DNA of 64,000 nucleotides from Agapanthus africanus. Taxonomy: Eukaryota; Streptophyta; Magnoliopsida; Asparagales; Amaryllidaceae. Below, in pieces: positions 10,653-19,790 of the stretch (positions within the stretch are counted from its first letter, which is position 1; every line of letters starts with the position of its first letter). Below the pieces are notes generated by a model, which saw only the letters and a program-made list of their open reading frames with translations, did no database searches and was not told the origin of the DNA. The stretch lies in the NCBI GenBank assembly GCA_030015575.1, contig JASDDO010000004.1, forward strand, positions 319,866,654 through 319,930,653, in the 5' to 3' direction. Position numbers and translations under genes: made by a program.

Positions 10653-11490
10653 AGTTAACCCCGACACCGCAGAAAGAAGAGCAAGCCAACCCCGACACCG
10701 CATAAAGCGGAGCAAGTCAACCCCGACACTGCAGGAAGCGGAGTAAGTCAACCCCGACACCGCAGGAAGCGGAGGAAGTATACCCCGACGCCGCAGGAAG
10801 CGGAGCAAGTTAACCAATGGCCTCCCCGCCGGAATAACGCTCCGACCAGGAAACAAGTCAACCAATGACCTCCCCGCCGGAACAATGCCCCGTCTCGGAA
10901 ACAAATCAGCCAATGACCTCCCCACCAGATCAACGCTCCGTCTCGGAAACAAATCATCCAATGACCTCCCCGCCGGATCAATGCTTCATCTCGGAATAAG
11001 TCAACTCATGAATATCTCAATTCAGGGAAATCAGTGTCCTTGGCGAGAACCTCTCGATTCGTTTCGACCCGCAAGGAAATCAGTGTCTTTACAAGAATCT
11101 CTCGATTCGTCTCGACTTCAGGGAAATTAGTGTCCTTGGAGAAAATCTATCAATTCGTTTCGGCCCGCAAGGAAATCAGTATCTTTGCAGGAATCTCTTG
11201 ATTCGTCTCGACTTCAGGGAAATTAGTGTCCTCGGCGAAAATCTCTCGATTCGTTTCGACCCGTAAGGAAATCAGTTTCTTTGCAGGAATCTCTCGATTC
11301 GTCTCGACCCTAGGGAAATTAGTGTCCCCGCGCATAAAAAGAAAATTCTCTTATGAGATCCTTAGGACTCTCAAGAGAAAACACACTTAGGAATCCTCAC
11401 GACTCCTAATGAGAAAATACACCTATGAATCCCCTCGACTCGTAGGGAGAAAAGTCTTTATGAGACCCTCATGGATCATAAAGTTAAAAA
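10653..11490. repeat. Mosaic of four adjacent tandem arrays
   Basis: Four unrelated arrays abut. About 10653-10810: a unit of about 30 bp (CCCCGACACCGCAGGAAGCGG). About 10811-11000: a 48-50 bp unit (ACCTCCCCGCCGGA and GTCTCGGAAACAAATCA). About 11010-11330: a 55-60 bp unit (GGAAATCAGTGTC and CTCTCGATTCGT). About 11340-11490: a looser 35-45 bp unit around GAGAAAA and ACTC. Hypervariable tandem repeats near the 3' end are known in Tat/Ogre-type elements. Apparent reading frames here are repeat artefacts. Confidence 0.75.
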
Positions 11491-11613
11491 GTCTTAGGTG
11501 GCAGATCCTAACCCTCTCTTCTAAGCCGTCACTACCCTGCAAAGAGATCAATATAGACTATCTACAAGTCACTTTTGCTAAAGGGACACGCCAATATGAA
11601 ATGAAATATTTCT

Positions 11614-11619
11614 TTTATT
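11614..11619 (-). promoter_or_regulatory. Candidate polyadenylation signal of the antisense gene
   Basis: AATAAA on the minus strand about 107 bp downstream of the stop at 11726, inside AT-rich 3' sequence. Position and sequence fit a plant polyA signal for the minus-strand gene. Confidence 0.5.
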
Positions 11620-11725
11620 CATAAATCCAAATGAATACAAGGTACATGTCATAAAAAGAGTCAAAATGAATACAAGATATTCCTATTCATAAATAAATAC
11701 AAAAATAAACAACAATGAACAATAC

Positions 11726-12449
11726 TTAAGCCTGCGGACGGTGCAGTAGGCTCGTAAGCTCATCGGTCTTCCGCTGGACCTCGGCCTCAAGCTCCGTTAT
11801 AGCTGCAAGTCGAGTCCCCGCCTGAGCCTGTTGAGTCTTATAAGAAGCAAACCGACTTTCGAGCTCTCTTTCAGTGACCTTATGAGGTTCAATCATCTCG
11901 CGGGTAAAGATGACGGCTTTATCAAGAGCAACCACCTCGGTGATAGCTTCTTGAAGCACTCGCCAAATTTCGTACGCACGAGTGGTCTTGGTAGTGAGAT
12001 GAGCTTGGAGTTCCCCCAAAGCATTCGAGGCTAATGCCCTCTCCGAAAATTTCTGATTGAGCATATTCTCGCAAGACTTTAGATTAGCGGCGCACCGCTC
12101 AATCCACCCCCGTAGGCTTGCCTTTGCAGTCAGAAGCTCGAAAGGAAGGCGTAAGCATTCAAGACTATGTAAGCAAGCCTCCACCCAGCAACAATACTCA
12201 ACCCAGATATACACCAATGTTTCATCGTGATAAGTGGGGAGAAAAGGTAAAGAGATGTTCGCTTCGGCAGCAAATTCTTCAGCTGTGATTGAACTCCCAG
12301 CACAACTATCTTCAATGAGAACCGATAAGGAGTGAATACTTTGCTTCGCCATCCTTTCAGACGCACGCCGGGTATAAGGGCCTGGTTGCATAATGATACG
12401 AGACTCTAATGGAGTAAGCGCGGGCAAAGCTGTCGAAATCCATGAACGA
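11726..12449 (-). CDS. Antisense gene copy 1: coiled-coil C-terminal exon
   Basis: Last exon. The reading frame is open from 12469, but an intron with donor GTAAGTAAGG at 12509 and acceptor at 12459 or 12430 probably precedes it. The tail is strongly helical and heptad-like (EITEVVALDKAVIFTREMIE, then TELEAEVQRKTDELTSLL), so it is a coiled coil ending in HRPQA. No zinc finger or catalytic motif is seen. The final stop is followed by AT-rich 3' sequence with AATAAA. Confidence 0.55.
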
Positions 12450-12781
12450 TCAGTGAGACTTGAAAACATAGAGTAGATAAAACAATATTAAGGATAAAAC
12501 CTTACTTACCCGCATTCATGCAAGGGGGTTTGAAGGATTCCTGGGCCCATCAAGGATCTCAACTTCGTCATCAGCTTCCAGAACTACTGAGGACATATTG
12601 GCATCGTTGTAAAATAAATACGAATTATAGTCAAATGAAAGGGTCAGATAACACCTACCCTGCCCAGAAGAAAGAACTATACTTTGCTGAGATATTTCCT
12701 GCGGGGCAACCATCTCGAGCAGACACTGGAAGGACTTTCTAGGAGATAGATCCACGATGGAAGCCGCCAATTCCCATAGTT

Positions 12782-12842
12782 CTGAAAGGAAAGAAAGGTT
12801 TAGATAATGGAAAGACTATTAAAACAAAGTATAGAAGACTAC
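12782..12842 (-). other. Candidate short intron in the antisense gene
   Basis: Minus strand: donor CAAAG|GTAGTC at 12842, T-rich tract, acceptor CTTTCCTTTCAG at 12782. Splice signals are good, but 61 nt is short for a plant intron. Confidence 0.5.
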
Positions 12843-13232
12843 CTTTGATGCTCTTCCTGCCTTGAACTGGAGGGATAGCGGTTTCGGCAGCCTCCTCCAT
12901 GCCCTCAAGAGCATCACCGGAGACATTTGCTGGTGTGGCAGGTTCCAATTGAGGGGCAACAGCCGCCACTTCAGGCTCCAATGAAGGGGCAACAGTCTCA
13001 ACTACCCTTTCCACAATCTCTAAGTCATCGCCAGAAAGATCCATTAGATCTACGACCGGTAAGGTCACCTCTTCTTGATGAACAGGCACCGAGGGAACAG
13101 AGGCTACCAGTGGAAGCTCCTCAGCAAGAATAGCAGCTATAATGATCTCCTCTGCGCCTACCACTGCCTCATCGGAGACATTTATAAAATCCACAGTCAG
13201 GACGCGACTTGGGCTCAAATCCTCTGTCGTTG
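12843..13232 (-). CDS. Antisense gene copy 1: acidic region exon
   Basis: Rich in Glu, Val, Ala and Pro with a repeat-like pattern (DLSGDDLEIVERVVETVAPS, then EPEVAAVAPQ and EGMEEAAETAIPPVQ). It ends GRKSIK at a canonical donor. A similar acidic segment is present in copy 2 near 20170-20380 (ESSAAEDVDLAAAVIELL). No catalytic motif. It could be a disordered or activation-type region, which is inference. Confidence 0.5.
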
Positions 13233-13323
13233 CTGAAGTACTTGCAAAGTTTTCGCAAAGATAAGAAGATATAAAACCGATACAAACTACTTGCCAAATG
13301 GAAAATAAGGAAAACATGCATAC
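13233..13323 (-). other. Candidate intron in the antisense gene
   Basis: Minus strand: donor ATCG|GTATGCATG at 13323, T-rich interior, acceptor TTTGCAAG (13241) or ACTTCAG (13233). Length is 83-91 nt, within the plant range. Removing it joins the basic region to the acidic exon. Confidence 0.5.
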
Positions 13324-14041
13324 CGATACGCCAGGATGCTTCTATTATAGCTTTTTCAAGCCGCCGTTCCTTCCTGAGGAGATGTGCTCGCCAAGCTTCG
13401 AAAGCAGACTCATGGCCACCGGTCTTCAATGTCAGCTCATCTTCCGAAGTTGCTGAGATAGGGTGCTTGAGGGCTATCTTTTCTTTCCGTCGCAGAGGAC
13501 CCATATGTACTCTCCGTAGAGATGGAGGTTCTTCATAGAAGATAACCGGGGGATAGGGCCTTTTAGGGATGTGCACGTTCTCGGTCTCATCCTGTGAACG
13601 CCTTAAAGCTTCAGCCAATTGCGCGGCTTCCTCAGCAGACGAGCCAGGGTAAATGAGACCATCATCTGGCCCTTGCATCAATATTGGTTCGTCTTGAACA
13701 AAAGGCTCGGATTCCAGCAAAAAGTCAACCAAGCCACCAACTGTTTTCTTCCTCCTTTTTGAGCTGGAGCTAACGCTAGAAGAAGGTCGCTTCCTGCCCC
13801 TTGGAGCTTTGGCATGACATTGGCCAACTTCACCTCCAGTATCCTCTTTTGGCGGTACTACCAGTGATGACACTGCCATTGGTGACACCGCAACTGATGA
13901 AACTACTCCTAGCGCCTTATCGGAAGCCTTTGCCCGGGCTCTAGTGCGCATTGGCATACCAACTATGAGAGGAGTCGATTCCGCATCCGCCACCTCAGGG
14001 ATAAGTAAGGCACCGTTACCCCTCAATGGGGGGCGAACCAC
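13323..14041 (-). CDS. Antisense gene copy 1: basic, Ser-rich region
   Basis: Low-complexity segment with Val/Ser/Ala runs and a strong nuclear-localisation-like cluster (GRKRPSSSVSSSSKRRKK), then an acidic stretch and a Lys/Arg-rich helix (RKEKIALKHP and HLLRKERRLEKAIIEASW). The exon appears to end at a GT donor at about 13323; frame continuation past it into IGMHVFLIF is intronic. Copy 2 has a comparable basic region (RKKRACRETTRSRKKRK near 20400-20450). A nuclear protein is plausible; the function is unknown. Confidence 0.5.
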
Positions 14042-14185
14042 TATCCGCGGTCGCGGCAGAACGCCCGTGGCTTGGGTCAGGACAGAGTTCTATATCCGAA
14101 GAGTATCCGCTTCTCCGCGGCAATGACGGGACCAAGTCGATGACAGTACCAACTCGTAAAAGACCCCACACGCCTTGAAAGATGA

Positions 14186-14674
14186 TCAGCCTCGGGGATC
14201 ATAAAATGGGAAACCAGTGTTCAGCCACAAAAAATGATGGATAGAGTCGTGAATACCCGTCAGTGATGAAGTAGGCTCGACTAAGAACGCCTCAAAAGGA
14301 ACACCTTGGTCATAACCCAACTGTTGGGCAAAACAGTACGCATTATACCGCATGAAAAGAACCACGTTACTCTGACAAAATACCAAGAAACCCGGCCTAA
14401 TCGAGTATAGATGCATAATCTCCTTTGGCTTTAAGGATGGTGCTCCCCCTTTCTATAAATCGAATAGCTGCTGAACAGGTCCTGAAGGAGCAGAGAGGAC
14501 TCGGTCGTTGAATACCATCCCACCTTCGTTAGCATACGGGTTAAGCAACACACGAAGGGCCCCTAGCTGAGTTGGATCAGGAGCAGAAGCATCCACCAAC
14601 CTCATGAGCCGCGGGAAGGTGTAAGCGTCATAGAAATCCGGCCTCCGATGCGCTGCGAATGCCCTCCAATACAT
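14186..14674 (-). pseudogene. Antisense gene copy 1: continuation of the core in two blocks
   Basis: Two blocks, 14674-14453 (MYWRAFAAHRRPDFYDAY start, then FPRLMRLVDASAPDPTQLGA) and 14416-14186 (YSIRPGFLVFCQSNVVLF, then LGYDQGVPFEAFLVEP and HHFLWLNTGFPFYDP), separated by one stop. The second block is clearly matched by copy 2 near 20950-21160 (FSIRPGFLVYRRNNDVAF, then FGYNQGVPL), which shows this is real ancestral coding sequence. Confidence 0.6.
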
Positions 14675-14696
14675 GCATCTCGATCCACGACGTAAA

Positions 14697-15377
14697 CTAG
14701 TGGAGGGAGAAACTCACAATATCTACACCCGGGGTCGAAGTATTGGCCGCAGCGCTCAGCCCATGGTATAAGTGTGATAGCCCCGTGATGCCCATGGCCA
14801 GTCGTGTCCCTTCAGCCACGCAATGAGCAGGATAGATGACCGAAGCTCTCATGAAGCGACGATGCGTTGGAATGGCAAACCAACTAACCCAAAGGCCGAT
14901 AAAGCCGACAAAGAAGGTCTCTTCGTCCATTCCGGGAGCCGCAATCAAATCGAAGGACACGGCCAACAAGATCGGGATATAAAACTGCGGTAGATCTTCT
15001 TCTTTAGCCGGCAGTTTGTCTAGCTCAAACCCAAAAGGGTCGTCGATGTTCGCAAACTTTAGAGCCGTCTTGGACAAAGAATCTTCGCGGATAAAGCGGG
15101 CAATGAAGCTCTCAAAAGTGACACCATGCCCTTCCGACGCTGCGAACAGTTTCTCAATAACCAAAACCTTGATTAAGCTAGGGTACATATGGAGGACGGC
15201 GTTTGCGGTCGTCAAGCCGTCAAACGAAGCCGGCATCATCTCAAACACATACTCATCGGGAGGCAACAACTCTTCATAATGCTCTCCCCTGATTGGTAGT
15301 CCCGAAACCTCGTGAAACTCGTCCAATGAAATAGAGACCTCGCGACCCCCAAGAAGTTGTTGGTGGGAAGGTTCCAC
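14697..15377 (-). CDS. Antisense gene copy 1: plant-mobile-domain-like core
   Basis: 226 residues with the flavour of the aminotransferase-like plant mobile domain: VSISLDEFHEVSGLPIRGE near the start, then MDEETFFVGFIGLWVSWFAIP, a His/Arg-rich turn, and AEGTRLAMGITGLSHLYHGL near the end. In known families this domain occurs in MAIN/MAIL-type host proteins and in transposon-borne relatives; its biochemical role is unsettled. It is predicted helical, with no signal peptide. The start Met is unlikely to be the true protein start, because coding-like sequence lies upstream in shifted frames. The assignment rests on motif pattern, not on an alignment. Confidence 0.55.
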   Translation of the reverse strand: MEPSHQQLLGGREVSISLDEFHEVSGLPIRGEHYEELLPPDEYVFEMMPASFDGLTTANAVLHMYPSLIKVLVIEKLFAASEGHGVTFESFIARFIREDSLSKTALKFANIDDPFGFELDKLPAKEEDLPQFYIPILLAVSFDLIAAPGMDEETFFVGFIGLWVSWFAIPTHRRFMRASVIYPAHCVAEGTRLAMGITGLSHLYHGLSAAANTSTPGVDIVSFSLH

Positions 15378-15559
15378 TGGTTCACAAAAGCCTTAACCCA
15401 CTAGACATGAGGGGACTAATAATGAAAAAGGAATGCATACACCACATGGTAGAGCTCGACCATCTGCAATCGTGCACGATGGGCGGACAGAACATATCGA
15501 GCCCAGGGAAGATAGCCCGTTGGATGGCGAGAGATGAGCCCTATCTTATAAATTTATCC

Positions 15560-15922
15560 CTAGGGTTGGGCTTCACCCTGACAGATGCGACGCCCCAAGA
15601 TGTCTATGGCTGGCAAAGGATGGTTGGGTATCCCAGTCGTCGACGGCTCAAGCCGGCCTATAGGAGTCCAATCAGCCGCCTCCACCGCAAAAGCAGTCTG
15701 CGGACGCTCCATCGGCGAAATTAGTAGGGGAGGCTCTGTTGGCACTTCGCAAGTAAAACTGCGGCGGCTCCGGATGATATATCCATACCAAGTTCCCCAT
15801 AAGAGCAAACTGGTACAATCCCTGTCATAAGCCCTGATCATCGCTATTGCTTCTTCGTCCGACGGCGATTGTGGAAAAGCAGCGCCTGAGCAAGTGAAAG
15901 GAAAGTAAGGAAGAGAAGCCAT
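15560..15922 (-). CDS. Antisense gene copy 1: N-terminal block
   Basis: Begins MASLPYFPFTCSGAAFPQSP and runs 120 residues to a TAG. It is mostly hydrophilic with a Trp/Tyr cluster (WGTWYGYIIRSRR). Beyond the stop the sequence continues in another frame with a plausible extension (ISRHPTGYLPWARYV and related residues near 15500-15410), broken by further stops. The start is supported by an ATG in context ACAATGGCT about 45 bp downstream of a TATA-like element. No enzyme motif is recognised. Confidence 0.5.
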   Translation of the reverse strand: MASLPYFPFTCSGAAFPQSPSDEEAIAMIRAYDRDCTSLLLWGTWYGYIIRSRRSFTCEVPTEPPLLISPMERPQTAFAVEAADWTPIGRLEPSTTGIPNHPLPAIDILGRRICQGEAQP

Positions 15923-15963
15923 TGTTCCTGAAAAAGGGGAAGGAAAGGCCTTTAATAAAACTT

Positions 15964-15971
15964 TTTATATA
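15964..15971 (-). promoter_or_regulatory. TATA-like element before the antisense gene
   Basis: TATATAAA on the minus strand, about 42 bp upstream of the ATG at 15922. The leader is pyrimidine-rich. Weak evidence by itself, but position and orientation fit. Confidence 0.4.
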
Positions 15972-16204
15972 TGTGTATATGATAATGGGAATAAACGACC
16001 GAAAGTTTGTTCCTTGGGACCACTGATTGCAAAACTAATGGACCCCACAAAATCAATATGGCAGCTCATCAATGATGAAACATGACAGTCACTATGAGAA
16101 TCAAAAAGATTCTCATTAAATGAACATGAGAGTTTAAACAACTCTTGACATCCTCATAAAAAAACTGCTAAAACATCCAATAAATTTAAAAATTACGAAA
16201 CCCT

Positions 16205-17830
16205 ATGAAATGTGCTCATGAACATCAGGGAAGGAAATTCCCGATGGGTCCTATTGATCTTCAGAGCAAAGCTCTTCATTGAGGAATTAAATTCCTTTTA
16301 TGTAATGGAATTAAATTCCAGAAACCCCTATAGAGAGGAAATCCATGAATCATTGAAGGTCAGAGGAGGAATGCCCAAAGCGTTGAGAGTTATTACTTAA
16401 AGACCACATCTTTGGATCTCTAAGAGATGGGTTTCAGAGGAGAGCAAAGCTCTCATGACGGATTTTAAATCCTGAGGTTTTATTTAAAGAAATGGGTTTT
16501 TATGATATTCAAGATCTTTACCTAAAAAGGTCTCTTTTTCTAATAGAGTTTAACTCTGGAATTGCAATGGCAGAGAACTAAGCTCTGAAGAAAAGAATTA
16601 AATTCTCAAAGAAAATAAAGAAGGAAGGAGATGAAAGAACAGTGGCTTCCCAAAAGCCAAACCCTTGCATTTATAAGACATAACAAGGGCGATTCACCTC
16701 CCCATTCCCTTAGGCAATCCGACGGCTGTAAATGTGACAGCGTTGCACTCAAGTGCAAGACACGTGAGAACAACGCTATGGGGGCATTTGTTCCCTGTGG
16801 AAAAATAAATAATAATTAAAAATGCAATGGGAAAATTCCCCAAAGGAAGCGTCATGTGCCTACACGTGATGCGCCTTGGAGTCAAAATTACAACAATTAC
16901 ACTTAACAAATGAGACTGAAGTTGGGCCTCACGTGCCACACGTGAGCACTTATATACAAAGTATATAGGCGCCTTCATAAAACAACTAGCAGGCCAGAAG
17001 GCGCATCACATGCCAACATATGATACTTTTCTCTGGGACGGCTGCATATAGGCTAACCGCTCTAGTGCTATTGGGTCACGTGCTGCACGTGAGGACTTCT
17101 AATGCTTTCTCAGCCGATAGAATTAAATTCTAAATAAAAGGGATCAGAACCCTATTTTGGAAATAATTTCCCCAATCTTTCTAAAAATGAGAGATTGTAC
17201 TCTGTAAATCATAGCACCGTTGGATCAAAGATCCAATGCTGATTAAAAATCACTAAGATACATAATAAGTTCTGTATGGAAAAATATTTTCCCATTCTTG
17301 TTAAAAACAAGAAAAATGACTTCTGTAAAACAGAAGTCCTTAGATCAAAGATCCAACGGTGGATAAATTTCCCAAATCAATTAAGAAATTTCTCAATGAG
17401 AGATTTCCTCAACTGAATTAACAAATCAGCCTCCACTATATAAAGGACCCAAGACTTCAAGTCTTGTACAGAGGAACCCCCCATAAACTTCAAGTTCAGA
17501 AAAACAGAAAACAGAGAGGATAACCCCTTGGTAAGCAAAACAAAAAGAGAATTTAATTCTCAAACCAAGAGTTTAACTCTTCTCAAAGAACTTAGTTCTT
17601 CCTCTGGTTGAGATCTGCAGAAGCAGATCTTCCCACAAGTTGAGAATTTAATTCTCATCGGGGAGATTCTGTTATGTAGATTCAAATCTAGGGTAAAGAA
17701 CTAAGTTCAAAGAATTTAATTCTTACCAAAAGATATAGGAATTTAATTCCTCTGATAAAACTAGAGTTTAATCCTGCAGAAGAATTTAATTCTTATAAAA
17801 ATAAGGGACCTGAAATTCACAAAACTCAGA
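16205..17830. repeat. Clusters of tiny perfect inverted repeats, Tat LTR-like region
   Basis: Non-coding sequence with at least twenty perfect inverted repeats, arms 5-9 bp, centre 1-4 nt (often T, A or AAA). Arms differ from site to site. Examples: TGGAATT-A-AATTCCA (16306-16320), GAGAGC-AAA-GCTCTC (16440-16454), GACTTCTGT-AAA-ACAGAAGTC (17318-17338), AGATCTGC-AGAA-GCAGATCT (17611-17630), TGAGAATT-T-AATTCTCA (17641-17657). The TatA LTR has the same type of sites (37379-37393, 37499-37511, 37567-37579). I read the region as part of a Tat-type LTR. Confidence 0.65.
17437..17444 (+). promoter_or_regulatory. TATA box candidate in the Tat LTR-like region
   Basis: CACTATATAAAGG is a strong plant TATA match on the plus strand, followed about 25-35 bp downstream by a possible start area (CTTGTACAGAGG). 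It supports a plus-strand LTR promoter here. Confidence 0.5.
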
Positions 17831-18110
17831 TCAAGACCTCCATGCATATTATTGTTCAATGCTACACAATAAAAGCTCACGTGTTCCCACATGAGCACCT
17901 TTGAGGAACAAAAAATGAAAGACTGAGATCTAGCCACATGACCCCACGTGACTCCTGAGAAGTACTAAACACTTATAAAAGCAAAAAGAGAAAAAATCAA
18001 AGGCAGTTTCCATTTTTGGGGTGCCTCACGTGATCCCACATGACCCAATAGTGCTTAGCGCTTAGAAAAGAACAAGGGAATAAACTCGAAGAAACAGTGC
18101 CAACTTTCAA
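17831..18110. other. G-box-rich spacer before the 58-bp array
   Basis: Non-coding. Holds scattered CACGTG and CACATG sites (for example near 17879, 17943 and 18028) that look like precursors of the array unit. No gene seen. Confidence 0.5.
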
Positions 18111-18622
18111 TCGCCTCACGTGACCCCACGTGAGCGCCTCAAATTTTCAGTGTTTAACACTAATTCAAGCGCCTCACGTGACCCCACGTGAACGCCTAAA
18201 ATTTTCTGTGTTTAACACTACTTCAAGCGCCCCATGTGAGCGCCTCAAATTTTCGGTGTTTAACACTACTTCAAGCGCCTCTTGTGACCCTACGTGAGCG
18301 CCTCAAATTTTCTGTGTTTAACACTACTTCAAGCGCCTTACGTGACCCCACGTGAGCGCCTCAAATTTTCAGTGTTTAACACCACTTCAAGCGTCTCACA
18401 TGACCCCACGTGAGCGCCTTAAATTTTCAGTGTTTAACACTACTTCAAGCGCCTCACGTGACCCCACATGAGCGCCTCAAATTTTTAGTATTTTACACTA
18501 CTACAAGCGTCTCACGTGACCCCACGTGAGCGCCTCAAATTTTCAGTGTTTAACACTACTTCAAGCGCCTCACGTGACCCCATGTGAGCGCCTCAAATAT
18601 TTAGTGTTTAACACTACTTTAG
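18111..18622. repeat. Tandem array, 58-bp unit with paired CACGTG sites
   Basis: About nine copies, one 10 bp short. Each unit holds CACGTG-ACCC-CACGTG or a one-base variant, then GAGCGCCTCAAATTTTCAG and TGTTTAACACTACTTCAAG. CACGTG is the plant G-box core bound by bZIP and bHLH factors. The array sits where the TatA LTR has its own 59-bp array. Confidence 0.85.
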
Positions 18623-18994
18623 GGCCTCACGTGGGAGCACGTGAACACTGAGCATATACTAGTGTTTAACACTATGAGAGGCCAGCATTAGCCCAAATTA
18701 ACCAGGTCTCCTGAAGCCAAAACCCTTTTTGGTCATCAATCAGCCGAGCCCTTATTATACTCAAGTTTTCTAAAAATTGATCTGACACTCAAAAATAGCT
18801 AATGAACTCTTGACATCTAAGATGATGTTCTTCCACCATGATCTCTCCCTTCAATCTGGAGTTCGGTTCAATGGTACATCTCTCCATACCTCTAATACAT
18901 GTCATTGTAATTCTTCAACGTCTTCAGAGAGATGGAGGGTCCCGAAAACCAACAGCTCTTTTGGTACACTCCCAAACCCATGAGCACACCCCTA

Positions 18995-19385
18995 TAGACC
19001 GTATTGTCTTTAAACTAACTATGGACCGCAACGTCCCTAAACTAAACTCTATGGACTATGATGTTCTTAAACCCAATGGACCGCAACGTCCCTAAACTAA
19101 ACTCTATGGACCGCAACGTCCCTAAACTAAAAATGGACTATGATGTCCTTAAACCCAACGGACCGCAACGTCCTTAAACTAAACCCTCACCTCAAAAAAG
19201 GTGATCTATGGACCGCAATGTCCCTAAACTAAACTCTATGGACTATGATGTCCTTAAACTCTATGAACTATGATGTCCTTAAGCCCAATGGACCGCAACG
19301 TCCCTAAACTAAACTCCACGAACTATGATGTCCTTAAATATGGACTATGATTTCCTTAAACCCAACAGACGTCCTTAAACTAAAA
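18995..19385. repeat. Tandem array of two alternating 25-32 bp units
   Basis: Alternates between ATGGACCGCAACGTCCCTAA and ATGGACTATGATGTCCTTAA types, joined by ACTAAACTCT or ACCCA; roughly a dozen copies. The core CAACGTCC against TGATGTCC differs mostly by transitions. Confidence 0.8.
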
Positions 19386-19790
19386 CGATAGAGCCCAAAT
19401 GCTCTTTTTTGGATCGAAAATGATCCTGAACCTCCGTTGAGTAGATATTAGTCTAAAATTAGGCTAACATATCCTTAACAAACATTTAAGTTGATCTTAA
19501 TCTCAAATGAGATTAACGATCCTTAAACCAACCCAAACCCAAATCTAAGAAAATAAGGATTTGGACTAATCCCTGTCCTACTGGCGACAACACAAATTAG
19601 TCTCCATATACAATCCATGGGTAACCTAAAACAAAACAAATACACACGACACGAAGTGAACATCTGGAGCAGAAGAAAGTGGTTATCGCTACGCGGTAAC
19701 GTAATTAACTGGAGGGGCTTTCGCTTGTAGGGAAGAGCGTCCCCACAATCAAAAACCCCTCGTCAACGAGGAGGAATCTGACGAAGTCTG
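19386..19790. other. Tat LTR tail-like sequence
   Basis: Contains CCCCACAATCAAAAACCCC followed by a CTCGTCAACGAG hairpin and GGAATCTG (19751-19790). The TatA 5' LTR tail (38401-38450) has the same layout: CCCCACAATCAATAAACCCC, a CCTACCCTAGG-type hairpin and GGAATCTG. So the block is probably the downstream part of a Tat-type LTR on the plus strand. The exact LTR end was not found, and no primer site was recognised after it. Confidence 0.5.

Larger units (their letters stand above)
11726..15922 (-). pseudogene. Split antisense gene with plant-mobile-domain-like region, copy 1
   Basis: A run of minus-strand coding blocks that together look like one multi-exon gene. In order: an N-terminal block (15922-15560), a helical plant-mobile-domain-like core (15377-14186), a basic low-complexity region (14041-13323), an acidic region (13232-12843), and a coiled-coil tail (about 12449-11726). 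GT-AG introns are visible, there is a TATA-like element before the first ATG, and an AATAAA after the stop. Frames do not join cleanly in the first half (stops near 15540-15410), so this copy is at least partly decayed. Tat-type gypsy elements are known to carry extra genes in antisense orientation, and similarity to plant mobile domain proteins (PF10536-type) is my recognition from sequence pattern only. A diverged second copy lies at 19791-21242. Confidence 0.6.

Noticed and set aside
10638-11335. Minus- and plus-strand frames with repetitive peptides
   Set aside because: They arise from the tandem arrays at 10653-11490.
18111-18622. CRISPR-like array
   Set aside because: Units are continuous with no unique spacers, and the genome is clearly plant nuclear.
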